This document shows, piece after piece, positions 1 to 7,227 of a DNA stretch of 64,000 bases. Source of the DNA: an uncultured Verrucomicrobiota bacterium (GTDB lineage: Bacteria > Verrucomicrobiota > Verrucomicrobiia > Opitutales > Seribacteraceae). The first letter of the stretch is position 1. Each line of letters begins with the position of its first letter. The stretch is from positions 43,135-107,134 of the forward strand of contig CACMBV010000005.1 in assembly GCA_902612125.1 (NCBI GenBank). Reading direction: 5' to 3'. Made by a program: the position numbers and the translations under genes. Under the pieces are notes generated by a model, which was not told where the DNA came from, did no database searches, and worked only from the letters and a program-made list of their open reading frames with translations.

Positions 1-1340
1 CCTCCATTTCCAAATTCAAAAGATAAGGGAACATTGAGTCCCTCGGCCCAAACCGAGCATTTGTCCGCCTTTCCATCCTTATCTAAATCCTCAAGGATTA
101 CGATTTTATCATTGGGTGACTGGCCTGGGTATACATGGGGATAAGTCGTGGAACAACTGACCCACATTCTGCCTTGTGAATCCCATCGCATTTGTATGGG
201 GCAAGCAATGTCCGGAAACTCTTCTTCACTGGCAAAAAGAGATACTTCAAAACGGGGGTCTATTTCAAAGGCATCCAATTCCTGCTGAGGATTCATCCAT
301 TGGTTCGCACCTCGACTCTGTTGGGTTTTAGGAAGAGGAGGAACATTGGAATCATCAATAATTGGGCTGGGGTTCTCTCCTTTTACGAGTCGATGAATTC
401 TTTGATCTCTATTCGATGTCATAAGATCAAAATTCTTCATCGCTGGTAAAAAATCGAGGTATCCGTATTTCCCTTTTCTTCCTCCGGTGTAATAGAAAGT
501 GTTGAGAGGTCGATACCGGTAGAAATGCTGGGTATTTTTTTCTAATACAGCTGCACGGACATCCTGGTTTAATTGAGGAGGAGAATTTCCAGTGAGGCTC
601 TCATACAGAATTTTGGCAAGTTGCTGGTACCCGAATTCATTCAAGTGACATCCATTTATGGTTAAGTTCCTCGTGGTGTCTTTCATCGATTTAGAAATAG
701 GAGAGTAGCAGTCAATGAAACCCACTTCTTCCATTGCACATATCTCTTGCATAGCCTTGGTGTAGGCAAGGATTCTGCGGTTATTCATATTACCAGCGTC
801 GACTCCCTCGACATTTTCATTGGCAATTGGAGAAACCAATACCACTTCCGGAGCTGAAACTCCATTGTAACTGGCTGCTTTAAGATTAGCTAAATAAGAC
901 TGAAGGCGGATTTTGAAGTTGGATATTTTTTCAATTCCTGCGAATGATTCATTATACCCGAAGGCTGCGATGATAATGTCAGCATTCATTGCAGTAAGAT
1001 GTTGATTAGTATCGGCGAAATTATCGGGTCTGGGTTGCAGGTCAATTTCATCGGCTGACCATGCAAGATTACGAACAATTAACTCATGGGTTGGGTGACC
1101 CTGTTGAAGAAGGGCTTCAAAATGACCAAAATCTCTCATTCGGTCAAAGAGGGTATTACCAATCAGGGCGATGCGCTCTTTTTTTCCTAATTTTAGGGGT
1201 AGTGCCGTTTTAACCGGCTGGGCAGGGGTTGCTCTTTCAGCACTTTGAGCGAACAGAGCGTACTTTTGATAATCTTCTTCTCCACCTCTGGCTATGAGGC
1301 TGGTAAGAAAATACAGGTAAGTGACTGTGCAGAATTTCAT
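1..1340 (-). CDS. SGNH hydrolase domain fused to PVC-type dehydrogenase propeller, partial (C-terminus off window)
   Basis: The frame stays open from the ATG at 1340 down to base 1, giving about 446 codons with no stop, so the C-terminus lies outside the window. Residues 1-19 form a short secretion signal. Residues 55-240 look like an SGNH/GDSL-type esterase domain: GNTL at 61-64, the GYN block at 128-130, and a late block NGCHLNEFG where the family usually has DxxH, so the usual Asp reads Asn here. After a linker, the sequence from about residue 350 (FEIDPRFEVSLFAS, then MRWDSQGRMWV) matches the start of the PVC-type membrane-bound dehydrogenase propeller, which in this phylum often continues into HEAT repeats and a heme c site. 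The substrate is unknown; a secreted carbohydrate or ester role is inferred. It is transcribed divergently from the sulfatase at 1548. Confidence 0.8.
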   Translation of the reverse strand, partial: MKFCTVTYLYFLTSLIARGGEEDYQKYALFAQSAERATPAQPVKTALPLKLGKKERIALIGNTLFDRMRDFGHFEALLQQGHPTHELIVRNLAWSADEIDLQPRPDNFADTNQHLTAMNADIIIAAFGYNESFAGIEKISNFKIRLQSYLANLKAASYNGVSAPEVVLVSPIANENVEGVDAGNMNNRRILAYTKAMQEICAMEEVGFIDCYSPISKSMKDTTRNLTINGCHLNEFGYQQLAKILYESLTGNSPPQLNQDVRAAVLEKNTQHFYRYRPLNTFYYTGGRKGKYGYLDFLPAMKNFDLMTSNRDQRIHRLVKGENPSPIIDDSNVPPLPKTQQSRGANQWMNPQQELDAFEIDPRFEVSLFASEEEFPDIACPIQMRWDSQGRMWVSCSTTYPHVYPGQSPNDKIVILEDLDKDGKADKCSVWAEGLNVPLSFEFGNG

Positions 1341-1401
1341 CTTCAATTCGGTTTGGGCTAAGCAGAAAATTAGAGTACAGATTTCATTTTTGAGAATAAC
1401 A

Positions 1402-1434
1402 TGCCAAATTTGGCGAGGTAAAAATTTGCCAAAC
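1402..1434. promoter_or_regulatory. Candidate operator: palindrome plus repeated half-site between divergent genes
   Basis: A perfect 12-base palindrome, GCCAAATTTGGC, occupies 1403-1414. The half-site TGCCAAA at 1402-1408 is repeated in the same orientation at 1427-1433. It sits in the 207-base gap between the divergent SGNH/PVC-dehydrogenase gene and the sulfatase gene, where a shared regulator would bind. No regulator gene is adjacent, so its identity is unknown. The element is seen directly; the function is inferred. Confidence 0.4.
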
Positions 1435-1547
1435 ATCGAGATTTTATTGTTACCCATGCATCAATTTGTAGGGTGTTTGTAAGAAAAAGTTTTAGATATT
1501 ACCACTTTCGAGTTCTAATTTTTCAAAAGATTATATCAACTACTGAA

Positions 1548-3032
1548 ATGAACCAATTGAAGTTAGTACTTTTAATTGCACCGTTTCTGATTGCCCATCT
1601 CATTCATGCCCTTCCCTTTGGAGTAAAACCCAATGTCATTCTTGTAATTACTGATGATCAGGGTTACGGCCCGATCGGTAAACATGGAAACCCATGGATT
1701 AAAACTCCCAATCTGGATAAGCTTTATGGCCAGAGCACACGCTTCGAGAGATTTTTGGTCAGTCCAACTTGCTCTCCTACGCGTGCAGCACTGATGTCAG
1801 GTAGACATCCCATGAAGAATGGTATTACCCACACTATTCTTGAACGTGAAAGAATGGCATTAAGTACGGTCACCCTGCCCCAGGTTTTAAAAAATGCCGG
1901 ATATACCTCGGGGATTTTTGGAAAATGGCACTTGGGCGACGAGGAACCTTATCAACCCAATAATAGAGGTTTTGATGAGGCCTTTATCCATGGTGCTGGA
2001 GGCATCGGTCAAAAGTTTAACTGTTCCTGTGCTGATGTTCCGGGAAATAAATATTTTGATCCGGTTATCAGGCACAATGGTTCATTTGTTAAAACCATAG
2101 GGTATTGCACCGATATTTTTTTTACCGCAGGTCTAGGCTGGATGAAACAAGTGAGCGAAAAGAAAAAGCCATTTTTTGCCTATATTTCAACAAATGCACC
2201 ACATGGACCATTTATTGCTCCCCCTCAAAATGCGAAACGATTCACAGACCTCGGCTTCTCCGAAAGAGATGCCGGCTTTTATGGAATGATCGAGAATATA
2301 GATGAGAACATGGGTCGTCTTTTGGAAAAACTTGATCAATGGGATCTAAGCAAAAACACTATTCTTATATTTATGTCTGACAATGGTTCAGTAGGAGGAA
2401 TGGTTCGAGAAGGCTCGAAACTAGGAACTAGTAAAGACGGAAAGCCCATGGAAGGTTTTAACGCAGGGATGAAAGGTGCAAAGGGCTCTGCAGACGAAGG
2501 TGGTGTCCGAGTCCCCTTTTTCATCCGCTGGCCGGGTAAATTCTCGCCGGGAAAAGTGGTAGAAAGAATTACTGCTCACATTGACCTTTTGCCAACACTC
2601 GCGGATATTGCGGGAATTAGCAAATTGCCGAAAGGCCAAATCGATGGACGAAGCCTCGTTCCTCTACTTAAGAACCCCAAGGCAGAGTGGAGGGATCGCT
2701 ATCTATTTACCCATAAAGGACGCTGGAAAACAGGTACTGAACCAACAGAGCGAAAGTGGAAAGGTTTTGCTGTCAGGAATGAGCGTTTTCGCCTGGTAGA
2801 GAATAACCTATACGATCTAGAAGCAGATCCCGGTCAAACTATAAATATAGCGGATAAACATCCGAAAGTGGTTAAGTCAATGAGAGAAGCATATGAAAGC
2901 TTTTGGAAAGAAACAAGGCCCTTGATGGTCAACGAGGAAGTGAACATGTCCGCGACCCGACCCTACCATGTGCTCTATGAAAAACAGTTGAAGAATGAAG
3001 GTATAACCATCTGGCGTAAGCCTCACCTCTGA
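1548..3032 (+). CDS. Secreted arylsulfatase-family sulfatase
   Basis: This is a 494-residue sulfatase. I place the start at the ATG at 1548 rather than 1473 because it is followed at once by a signal peptide (MNQLKLVLLIAPFLIAHLIH); the earlier start would put 25 unlike residues in front. The metal-binding pair D36-D37 lies in ITDDQGYG. The modification motif C75-S-P-T-R79 followed by AALMSGRHP is the Cys-type site that must be converted to formylglycine. GKWHLG and the later SDNGS block are also in place. Enzymes of this family remove sulfate esters, in marine Verrucomicrobiota often from algal polysaccharides; the substrate cannot be read from the sequence. The gene has no polysaccharide-degrading neighbours except the divergent SGNH gene. 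The maturase it needs is not in the window: the FGE-like protein at 46022 lacks the active cysteines. Confidence 0.93.
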   Translation: MNQLKLVLLIAPFLIAHLIHALPFGVKPNVILVITDDQGYGPIGKHGNPWIKTPNLDKLYGQSTRFERFLVSPTCSPTRAALMSGRHPMKNGITHTILERERMALSTVTLPQVLKNAGYTSGIFGKWHLGDEEPYQPNNRGFDEAFIHGAGGIGQKFNCSCADVPGNKYFDPVIRHNGSFVKTIGYCTDIFFTAGLGWMKQVSEKKKPFFAYISTNAPHGPFIAPPQNAKRFTDLGFSERDAGFYGMIENIDENMGRLLEKLDQWDLSKNTILIFMSDNGSVGGMVREGSKLGTSKDGKPMEGFNAGMKGAKGSADEGGVRVPFFIRWPGKFSPGKVVERITAHIDLLPTLADIAGISKLPKGQIDGRSLVPLLKNPKAEWRDRYLFTHKGRWKTGTEPTERKWKGFAVRNERFRLVENNLYDLEADPGQTINIADKHPKVVKSMREAYESFWKETRPLMVNEEVNMSATRPYHVLYEKQLKNEGITIWRKPHL

Positions 3033-3178
3033 TTATCCAACCTGCTAATATCACCGTTCCTAAGTTGCGATTTCATTGAACTTTTACAATCAAATTTCAA
3101 ACCAAGAGCTTATTCGTAATTGCTTGCAAGTAGGGTGCGTGCTTGGTATTTCTAATCGCTTTTTACCCTCAATAAGTC

Positions 3179-3841
3179 ATGTCAGAATTAAGCGATTTAA
3201 CCCTAAAGTATTCACCTCGAGACAAAACAGGAACAAGTGCAAGCAAACAAATCCGTTTACAAGGTCTTATCCCCGCAATTCTTTATGGTAAGGAAACGAA
3301 CCGATCTTTATCTGTTGATGATAAAGAGATGCGTATACTTTTACGCAAAGCAGCAGGAACCTCTTCCTTGATGAGGCTGATTGGAGAAAGCGGAGAAGAC
3401 GAGTTAGTTTTGATCAAGGAATTGCAGGAAAATAAAATTCGGGATAAGATTCTTCATATTGACTTTGTGGAGGTAAAAAGGGGAGAAGATCTCGAGACTT
3501 CAATTCCCCTGAGTTTAATAGGTGAAGCGGAAGGGGTTAAAACACATGGAGGAATTTTGGAAGTACTCGCTGATGATATCGAGATTCGTTGTCGTCCCAG
3601 TAAATTGCCCTCAGCTATTGAACTTGATATCAGCAATCTTGGTCTTGGAGAGAACTTACAAGTTAAAGATCTACCTATAATTGAAGGGATATCTTATACA
3701 TCATCGGAAGAAACAATTTTGGTATCCTGCGTAGGCAGTGCCAGCGGACGCTCGGGATCAGACGAAGGAGAGGAGTCTGAACATTCCACGGAAGCTATCG
3801 ATAGCAGTGGCGATACATCTGGGGTTAATACCTCCCAGTAG
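3179..3841 (+). CDS. rplY: 50S ribosomal protein L25 (general stress protein Ctc type)
   Basis: This 220-residue protein has the long two-domain (CTC/TL5) form of L25, which binds 5S rRNA in the large subunit. The N-terminal part carries the recognisable GLIPAILYGKETN segment and the middle has ILHIDFVEVKRGE. The C-terminal TL5-type beta domain (PLSLIGEAEGVKTHGGILE) is followed by an acidic, Ser/Gly-rich disordered tail of about 30 residues. Pth lies 22 bases downstream; rplY-pth pairing is common in bacteria and supports both calls. It is the first gene of the long plus-strand run to 13683, so its promoter should lie in the 3033-3178 gap, where I could not recognise convincing boxes. Confidence 0.95.
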   Translation: MSELSDLTLKYSPRDKTGTSASKQIRLQGLIPAILYGKETNRSLSVDDKEMRILLRKAAGTSSLMRLIGESGEDELVLIKELQENKIRDKILHIDFVEVKRGEDLETSIPLSLIGEAEGVKTHGGILEVLADDIEIRCRPSKLPSAIELDISNLGLGENLQVKDLPIIEGISYTSSEETILVSCVGSASGRSGSDEGEESEHSTEAIDSSGDTSGVNTSQ

Positions 3842-3863
3842 AATTATCTAACCAGCATGCCGA

Positions 3864-4463
3864 GTGTCTTGCATAGCCATAGTAGGTTTAGGAAATCCAG
3901 GGACTCAATATGTTAATTCAAGGCATAATTTGGGCTTTTGGCTATTAAATAAATTGGCAGAATCGCAAAAGATTAATTTCACAGAGAAATCAAAATATTG
4001 TGCAGAAGTTTCTAAAATCTCTTTGCAGGAAAAATCCTTTATGCTTGTTAAGCCACTCACCTATATGAACGAAAGCGGCAAATTTTTGAAAGGTTTGCTT
4101 GCAAACAATAATTGTGATTTGAGCAGATCTATTCTTGTTCATGACGAAATTACTATACCAGTTGGTCAAATGAAAATCTCAATAGGAAAAGGAGACGGCG
4201 GACATAATGGAGTAAAAAGTGTATTTTCCGAGCTCAGGTTCAACTTAATCCGTCTTCGCCTTGGCATCGGATCGAAGCAAAACCCAGAAATGGATTTAGC
4301 CAAGCATGTTTTGTCAAAATTTACTTTAAAAGAAAAAGCTACCTTGGAGATGCAGGCTAGGCATTTCCTCAATGCCCTGAATTCCCTAATGACAGAGGGA
4401 GTCGAAAAAGCTATGAATCTCTATAATCAATCCCTTCCCCTCAATTTTAATCATGAAAAATAA
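3864..4463 (+). CDS. pth: Peptidyl-tRNA hydrolase
   Basis: Pth releases peptides from prematurely dropped peptidyl-tRNAs so the tRNA can be reused. The 199-residue product starts IAIVGLGNPG and keeps the catalytic residues: N11, H21 (in NSRHNLGF), N69 (in MNES) and D94 (in VHDE). The GDGGHNG loop is also present. The start is a GTG at 3864; the ATG at 3857 is out of frame, and GTG gives the normal family N-terminus length. It follows rplY by 22 bases, and its last 11 bases overlap the start of rpsF, which suggests translational coupling. Confidence 0.95.
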   Translation: MSCIAIVGLGNPGTQYVNSRHNLGFWLLNKLAESQKINFTEKSKYCAEVSKISLQEKSFMLVKPLTYMNESGKFLKGLLANNNCDLSRSILVHDEITIPVGQMKISIGKGDGGHNGVKSVFSELRFNLIRLRLGIGSKQNPEMDLAKHVLSKFTLKEKATLEMQARHFLNALNSLMTEGVEKAMNLYNQSLPLNFNHEK

Positions 4464-4740
4464 TTATCTAGCAACTATTGTATTCGATCCAAAAGGCTCC
4501 AGTGGATCAACTGATGAAGTGATTCCTAAACTGAGCAAAATCATTGTAAGTGCGGATGGAGAAGTCCAAAAAGTTGAAAGCCAGGGAACCCACGACTTTG
4601 CTTATCCACAAAAGGGAAAAGCAAGTGGAGGAGTCTATTTGCAATTCGAACTTTCGGGTGATCCTGAAATGCCTTCACGCTTGAAAGCAAAGTTACGTCT
4701 CGAAAAAAAGGTTGATCGCGTTTTGATTGAGCGCAAATAA
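4453..4740 (+). CDS. rpsF: 30S ribosomal protein S6
   Basis: The 95-residue product has the S6 ferredoxin-like fold pattern, including a central YPQKGKASGGVYLQFEL strand where the family has YpI.k...G.Y....F, and a C-terminal LRLEKKVDRVLIER strand. S6 binds the central domain of 16S rRNA together with S18. The gene overlaps pth by 11 bases and is followed 6 bases later by ssb, the classic rpsF-ssb arrangement. rpsR (S18), which usually follows ssb, is not present here. Confidence 0.93.
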   Translation: MKNNYLATIVFDPKGSSGSTDEVIPKLSKIIVSADGEVQKVESQGTHDFAYPQKGKASGGVYLQFELSGDPEMPSRLKAKLRLEKKVDRVLIERK

Positions 4741-4746
4741 TAATAG

Positions 4747-5220
4747 ATGGCCTCTCTGAATAAAGTTTTACTCATTGGGAATCTGACTCGGGACCCTGAT
4801 GTTAAGATGCTTTCAAACGGTCGACCCGTTTGTAATTTTGGGTTGGCTTTAAATCGTAACTATAAGGATGCGGAAGGTAACCGCAAAGAAGAAGTAACTT
4901 TTGTCGATGTCGAATGCTATGGTCCTCGTGCGGAGGCCGTCGGAAGATTTTTCACCAAAGGCAGATCAATATTTGTGGAAGGCAGACTGAAGTTTGACCA
5001 GTGGGAATCCAAGGAAGGTGAAAAAAGAAGTGCCTTACGGGTAGTTTTGGATAACTTTGAATTTGTTGACTCCAAACAGGAAGCTTCTGGATTGGGCGAA
5101 AGGCAACCAGATATTGACACCCCTCCCAAAGTGGAGACCCCCAGAAATCAATCCTCATCTATGACCAGCAATCCTATTCCGAAGTCCGATCCTGATCTCG
5201 ACGAAGATGTCCCCTTCTAA
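4747..5220 (+). CDS. ssb: Single-stranded DNA-binding protein
   Basis: The 157-residue protein begins MASLNKVLLIGNLTRDPDVK, the usual start of the SSB OB-fold, which runs to about residue 110 and includes VTFVDVECYGPRAEAV and a strand pair EGRLKFDQWESKEG. A Pro/Ser-rich linker leads to the conserved acidic C-terminal tip DLDEDVPF, which recruits DNA-repair and replication partners. SSB coats single-stranded DNA during replication. The replicative helicase gene lies two genes downstream in the same run. Confidence 0.96.
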   Translation: MASLNKVLLIGNLTRDPDVKMLSNGRPVCNFGLALNRNYKDAEGNRKEEVTFVDVECYGPRAEAVGRFFTKGRSIFVEGRLKFDQWESKEGEKRSALRVVLDNFEFVDSKQEASGLGERQPDIDTPPKVETPRNQSSSMTSNPIPKSDPDLDEDVPF

Positions 5221-5250
5221 ATATAAAACCACTTTCACCCCTCATTGATT

Positions 5251-5727
5251 ATGCCTATAACTGAAATTTTACTTCTTGAACCAATCGAAAACCTAGGATC
5301 TGAAGGTGATATCGTAAAGGTCCGTCCCGGCTATGCCAGAAATTTTCTTTTTCCTCGCAATAAAGCCCTGCCCCTCAATCAGGCAAACAAAAAGAGACTT
5401 GATGCTCTTAAGGTTGCTCGAGCTGCAAGGGAATCTGAAGAAATTTGGGGAGCACAAGAAATTGCTTCCAAGTTGAACGATATTTCCGTTGCTGTCGCCG
5501 TGAAGACTGGTTCTGGAGGTAAATTGTTTGGTTCGGTTACTGCCCAGCAGCTTTTAGGAAAGCTTGAAGAAAAGGGTTTTAATTTAGATAAAAAACACCT
5601 CGTTAAGTTTACACCCATTAAGGAATTGGGACAAACGGAAGTCGTTTGTCAATTGCACAAGGATGTTTCTGCTCAATTCAAAGTTGAAGTAGTTTCAGAG
5701 AATCCAATCGAAGAAGTAGCTAAATAA
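5251..5727 (+). CDS. rplI: 50S ribosomal protein L9
   Basis: The product has 158 residues when started at the ATG at 5251; an in-frame TTG two codons earlier is less likely. The N-terminal domain has the L9 signature EILLLEPIENLGSEGDIVKV followed by RPGYARNFLFPRNKA, which binds 23S rRNA. A long connecting helix (residues 45-75) joins it to the C-terminal domain, which contains GGKLFGSVTAQQL. It sits between ssb and dnaB, a frequent bacterial order (rpsF-ssb-rpsR-rplI-dnaB) but without rpsR. Confidence 0.95.
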   Translation: MPITEILLLEPIENLGSEGDIVKVRPGYARNFLFPRNKALPLNQANKKRLDALKVARAARESEEIWGAQEIASKLNDISVAVAVKTGSGGKLFGSVTAQQLLGKLEEKGFNLDKKHLVKFTPIKELGQTEVVCQLHKDVSAQFKVEVVSENPIEEVAK

Positions 5728-5750
5728 ACTTCGTAGAGGCGATACCAGGT

Positions 5751-7223
5751 ATGCCCTCATTGTCTCCTTCATCCACAGATTCGACTGGTCATAACTCGGG
5801 TGTAAAAACTTCTGGAAACACCTCCCCCCCGCTGGTATTACCGGGTCGACCTCTGCCCAATAGCTTGGATGCAGAACAAGGTTTGCTTGCAGCTTGCATC
5901 GTGGACACATCTGGTGAAGTTATCGGAAGATGCATGGAACAATCCATTAGCTCGGATCATTTTTATGAACAATCTCACCAACTTATTTTCGAAGCCCTCC
6001 TCTTATTGTATAAGGAAAACCTAGAAGCAGATGAGATTCTCCTTTCCGATAAACTTTCGGATTTAGGAAATCTTGAAAAAATCGGTGGCCGTGACTTTAT
6101 TATCAATTTAACTTCCCGTATTGAAACGATTGCTCACGCACCCTTCTGGCTCGATATTATTAAACAAAAAGCAATCCTTCGTAAATGTATTTATGTTGCT
6201 TTTGAAATTATCGATGACGCCAACCAACTCCAAGGAAATGTCGATGATTTTCTTTCCGGGATAGAGCAGAGAGTTTGTTCGCTTGCTGATCAAAGCAATA
6301 TACGGGCATCGGTACCATTTCGTGAACCGGTTAATCACGCTATGGAGCAAATTCAAAGAATGCTATCTCACGAAGAGATGGACGGACTTTTAACCGGGTA
6401 CAAAGAACTAGATAATCTAACTAACGGCTTTAAGCCGGGTGAAATGATTGTGCTGGCAGCTCGTCCCTCCGTCGGAAAAACAAGTTTCGCCATGAATATT
6501 GTTGAAAACATTGCTTTTTCAAAGAAGTACGAAGAGAAACCTAAAAACATTCTTGTTTACAGTCTTGAAATGAGTGCGACTTCGTTGGCTATGCGAATGA
6601 TTTGTGGAAGAGCACGGGTTAATATGAACGATCTTAGGAGAGGATTTGTTCGAAAGGATTATGCTGAAAAACTTAATGCGATAAGTAAAGAATTTCAGAA
6701 AGCTTCGCTGTGGGTTGATGATACAAGCGGATTGAGTGTTAATCAAATTCGGGCAAAAGCACGAAGACTTAAAATGAGAAATCATTTGCATTTAATCGTG
6801 GTAGACTATCTTCAATTAATCTCAGGCGATGCCAAAGCCTTGTCCCGGGAAAATCAAATTTCAGATATTTCAAGGGGGTTGAAGGCAATGGCGAAGGAAC
6901 TGGATGTACCTGTCATAGTTCTCAGTCAGCTTAATCGAGATTCAGAGAAAGAAAGAAGGGACCCTCGCCTGTCAGACCTTCGGGAATCAGGTGCGATAGA
7001 GCAGGATGCGGATGTGGTGATGCTACTAGGAAAGCATAGAAAAGGTGAGGATATTCGAGAATCAGACCAGAATGCTGAAGAGGAACAGCAAGCTGAAGAC
7101 TATGAGCCGATTAAATTGTTGCTAGCGAAGCAAAGAAATGGTCCAACAGGAAATGTTGATCTTGCTTTCCGCAGGAAATATACGAGATTTGAAATTCTTC
7201 AAGGTCAGCCACGTTTAAACTAA
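5751..7223 (+). CDS. dnaB: Replicative DNA helicase DnaB
   Basis: A 490-residue hexameric helicase that unwinds DNA at the replication fork. After a disordered 35-residue lead, the N-terminal DnaB domain (PNSLDAEQGLLAACI...) spans roughly 36-150. The RecA-like C-terminal domain starts with TGYKELDNLTNGFKPGEM and has the Walker A loop ARPSVGKTS at about 237-245, the SLEMSA segment, the Walker B strand LIVVDYLQLI and DLRESGAIEQDADVV near the end. There is no sign of an intein. It lies 23 bases after rplI and ends 4 bases before bamA. Confidence 0.96.
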   Translation: MPSLSPSSTDSTGHNSGVKTSGNTSPPLVLPGRPLPNSLDAEQGLLAACIVDTSGEVIGRCMEQSISSDHFYEQSHQLIFEALLLLYKENLEADEILLSDKLSDLGNLEKIGGRDFIINLTSRIETIAHAPFWLDIIKQKAILRKCIYVAFEIIDDANQLQGNVDDFLSGIEQRVCSLADQSNIRASVPFREPVNHAMEQIQRMLSHEEMDGLLTGYKELDNLTNGFKPGEMIVLAARPSVGKTSFAMNIVENIAFSKKYEEKPKNILVYSLEMSATSLAMRMICGRARVNMNDLRRGFVRKDYAEKLNAISKEFQKASLWVDDTSGLSVNQIRAKARRLKMRNHLHLIVVDYLQLISGDAKALSRENQISDISRGLKAMAKELDVPVIVLSQLNRDSEKERRDPRLSDLRESGAIEQDADVVMLLGKHRKGEDIRESDQNAEEEQQAEDYEPIKLLLAKQRNGPTGNVDLAFRRKYTRFEILQGQPRLN

Positions 7224-7227
7224 TTTA

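Noticed and set aside
192..449. 85-codon plus-strand frame near the window start
   Set aside because: It is antisense to the well-supported SGNH/PVC-dehydrogenase gene.
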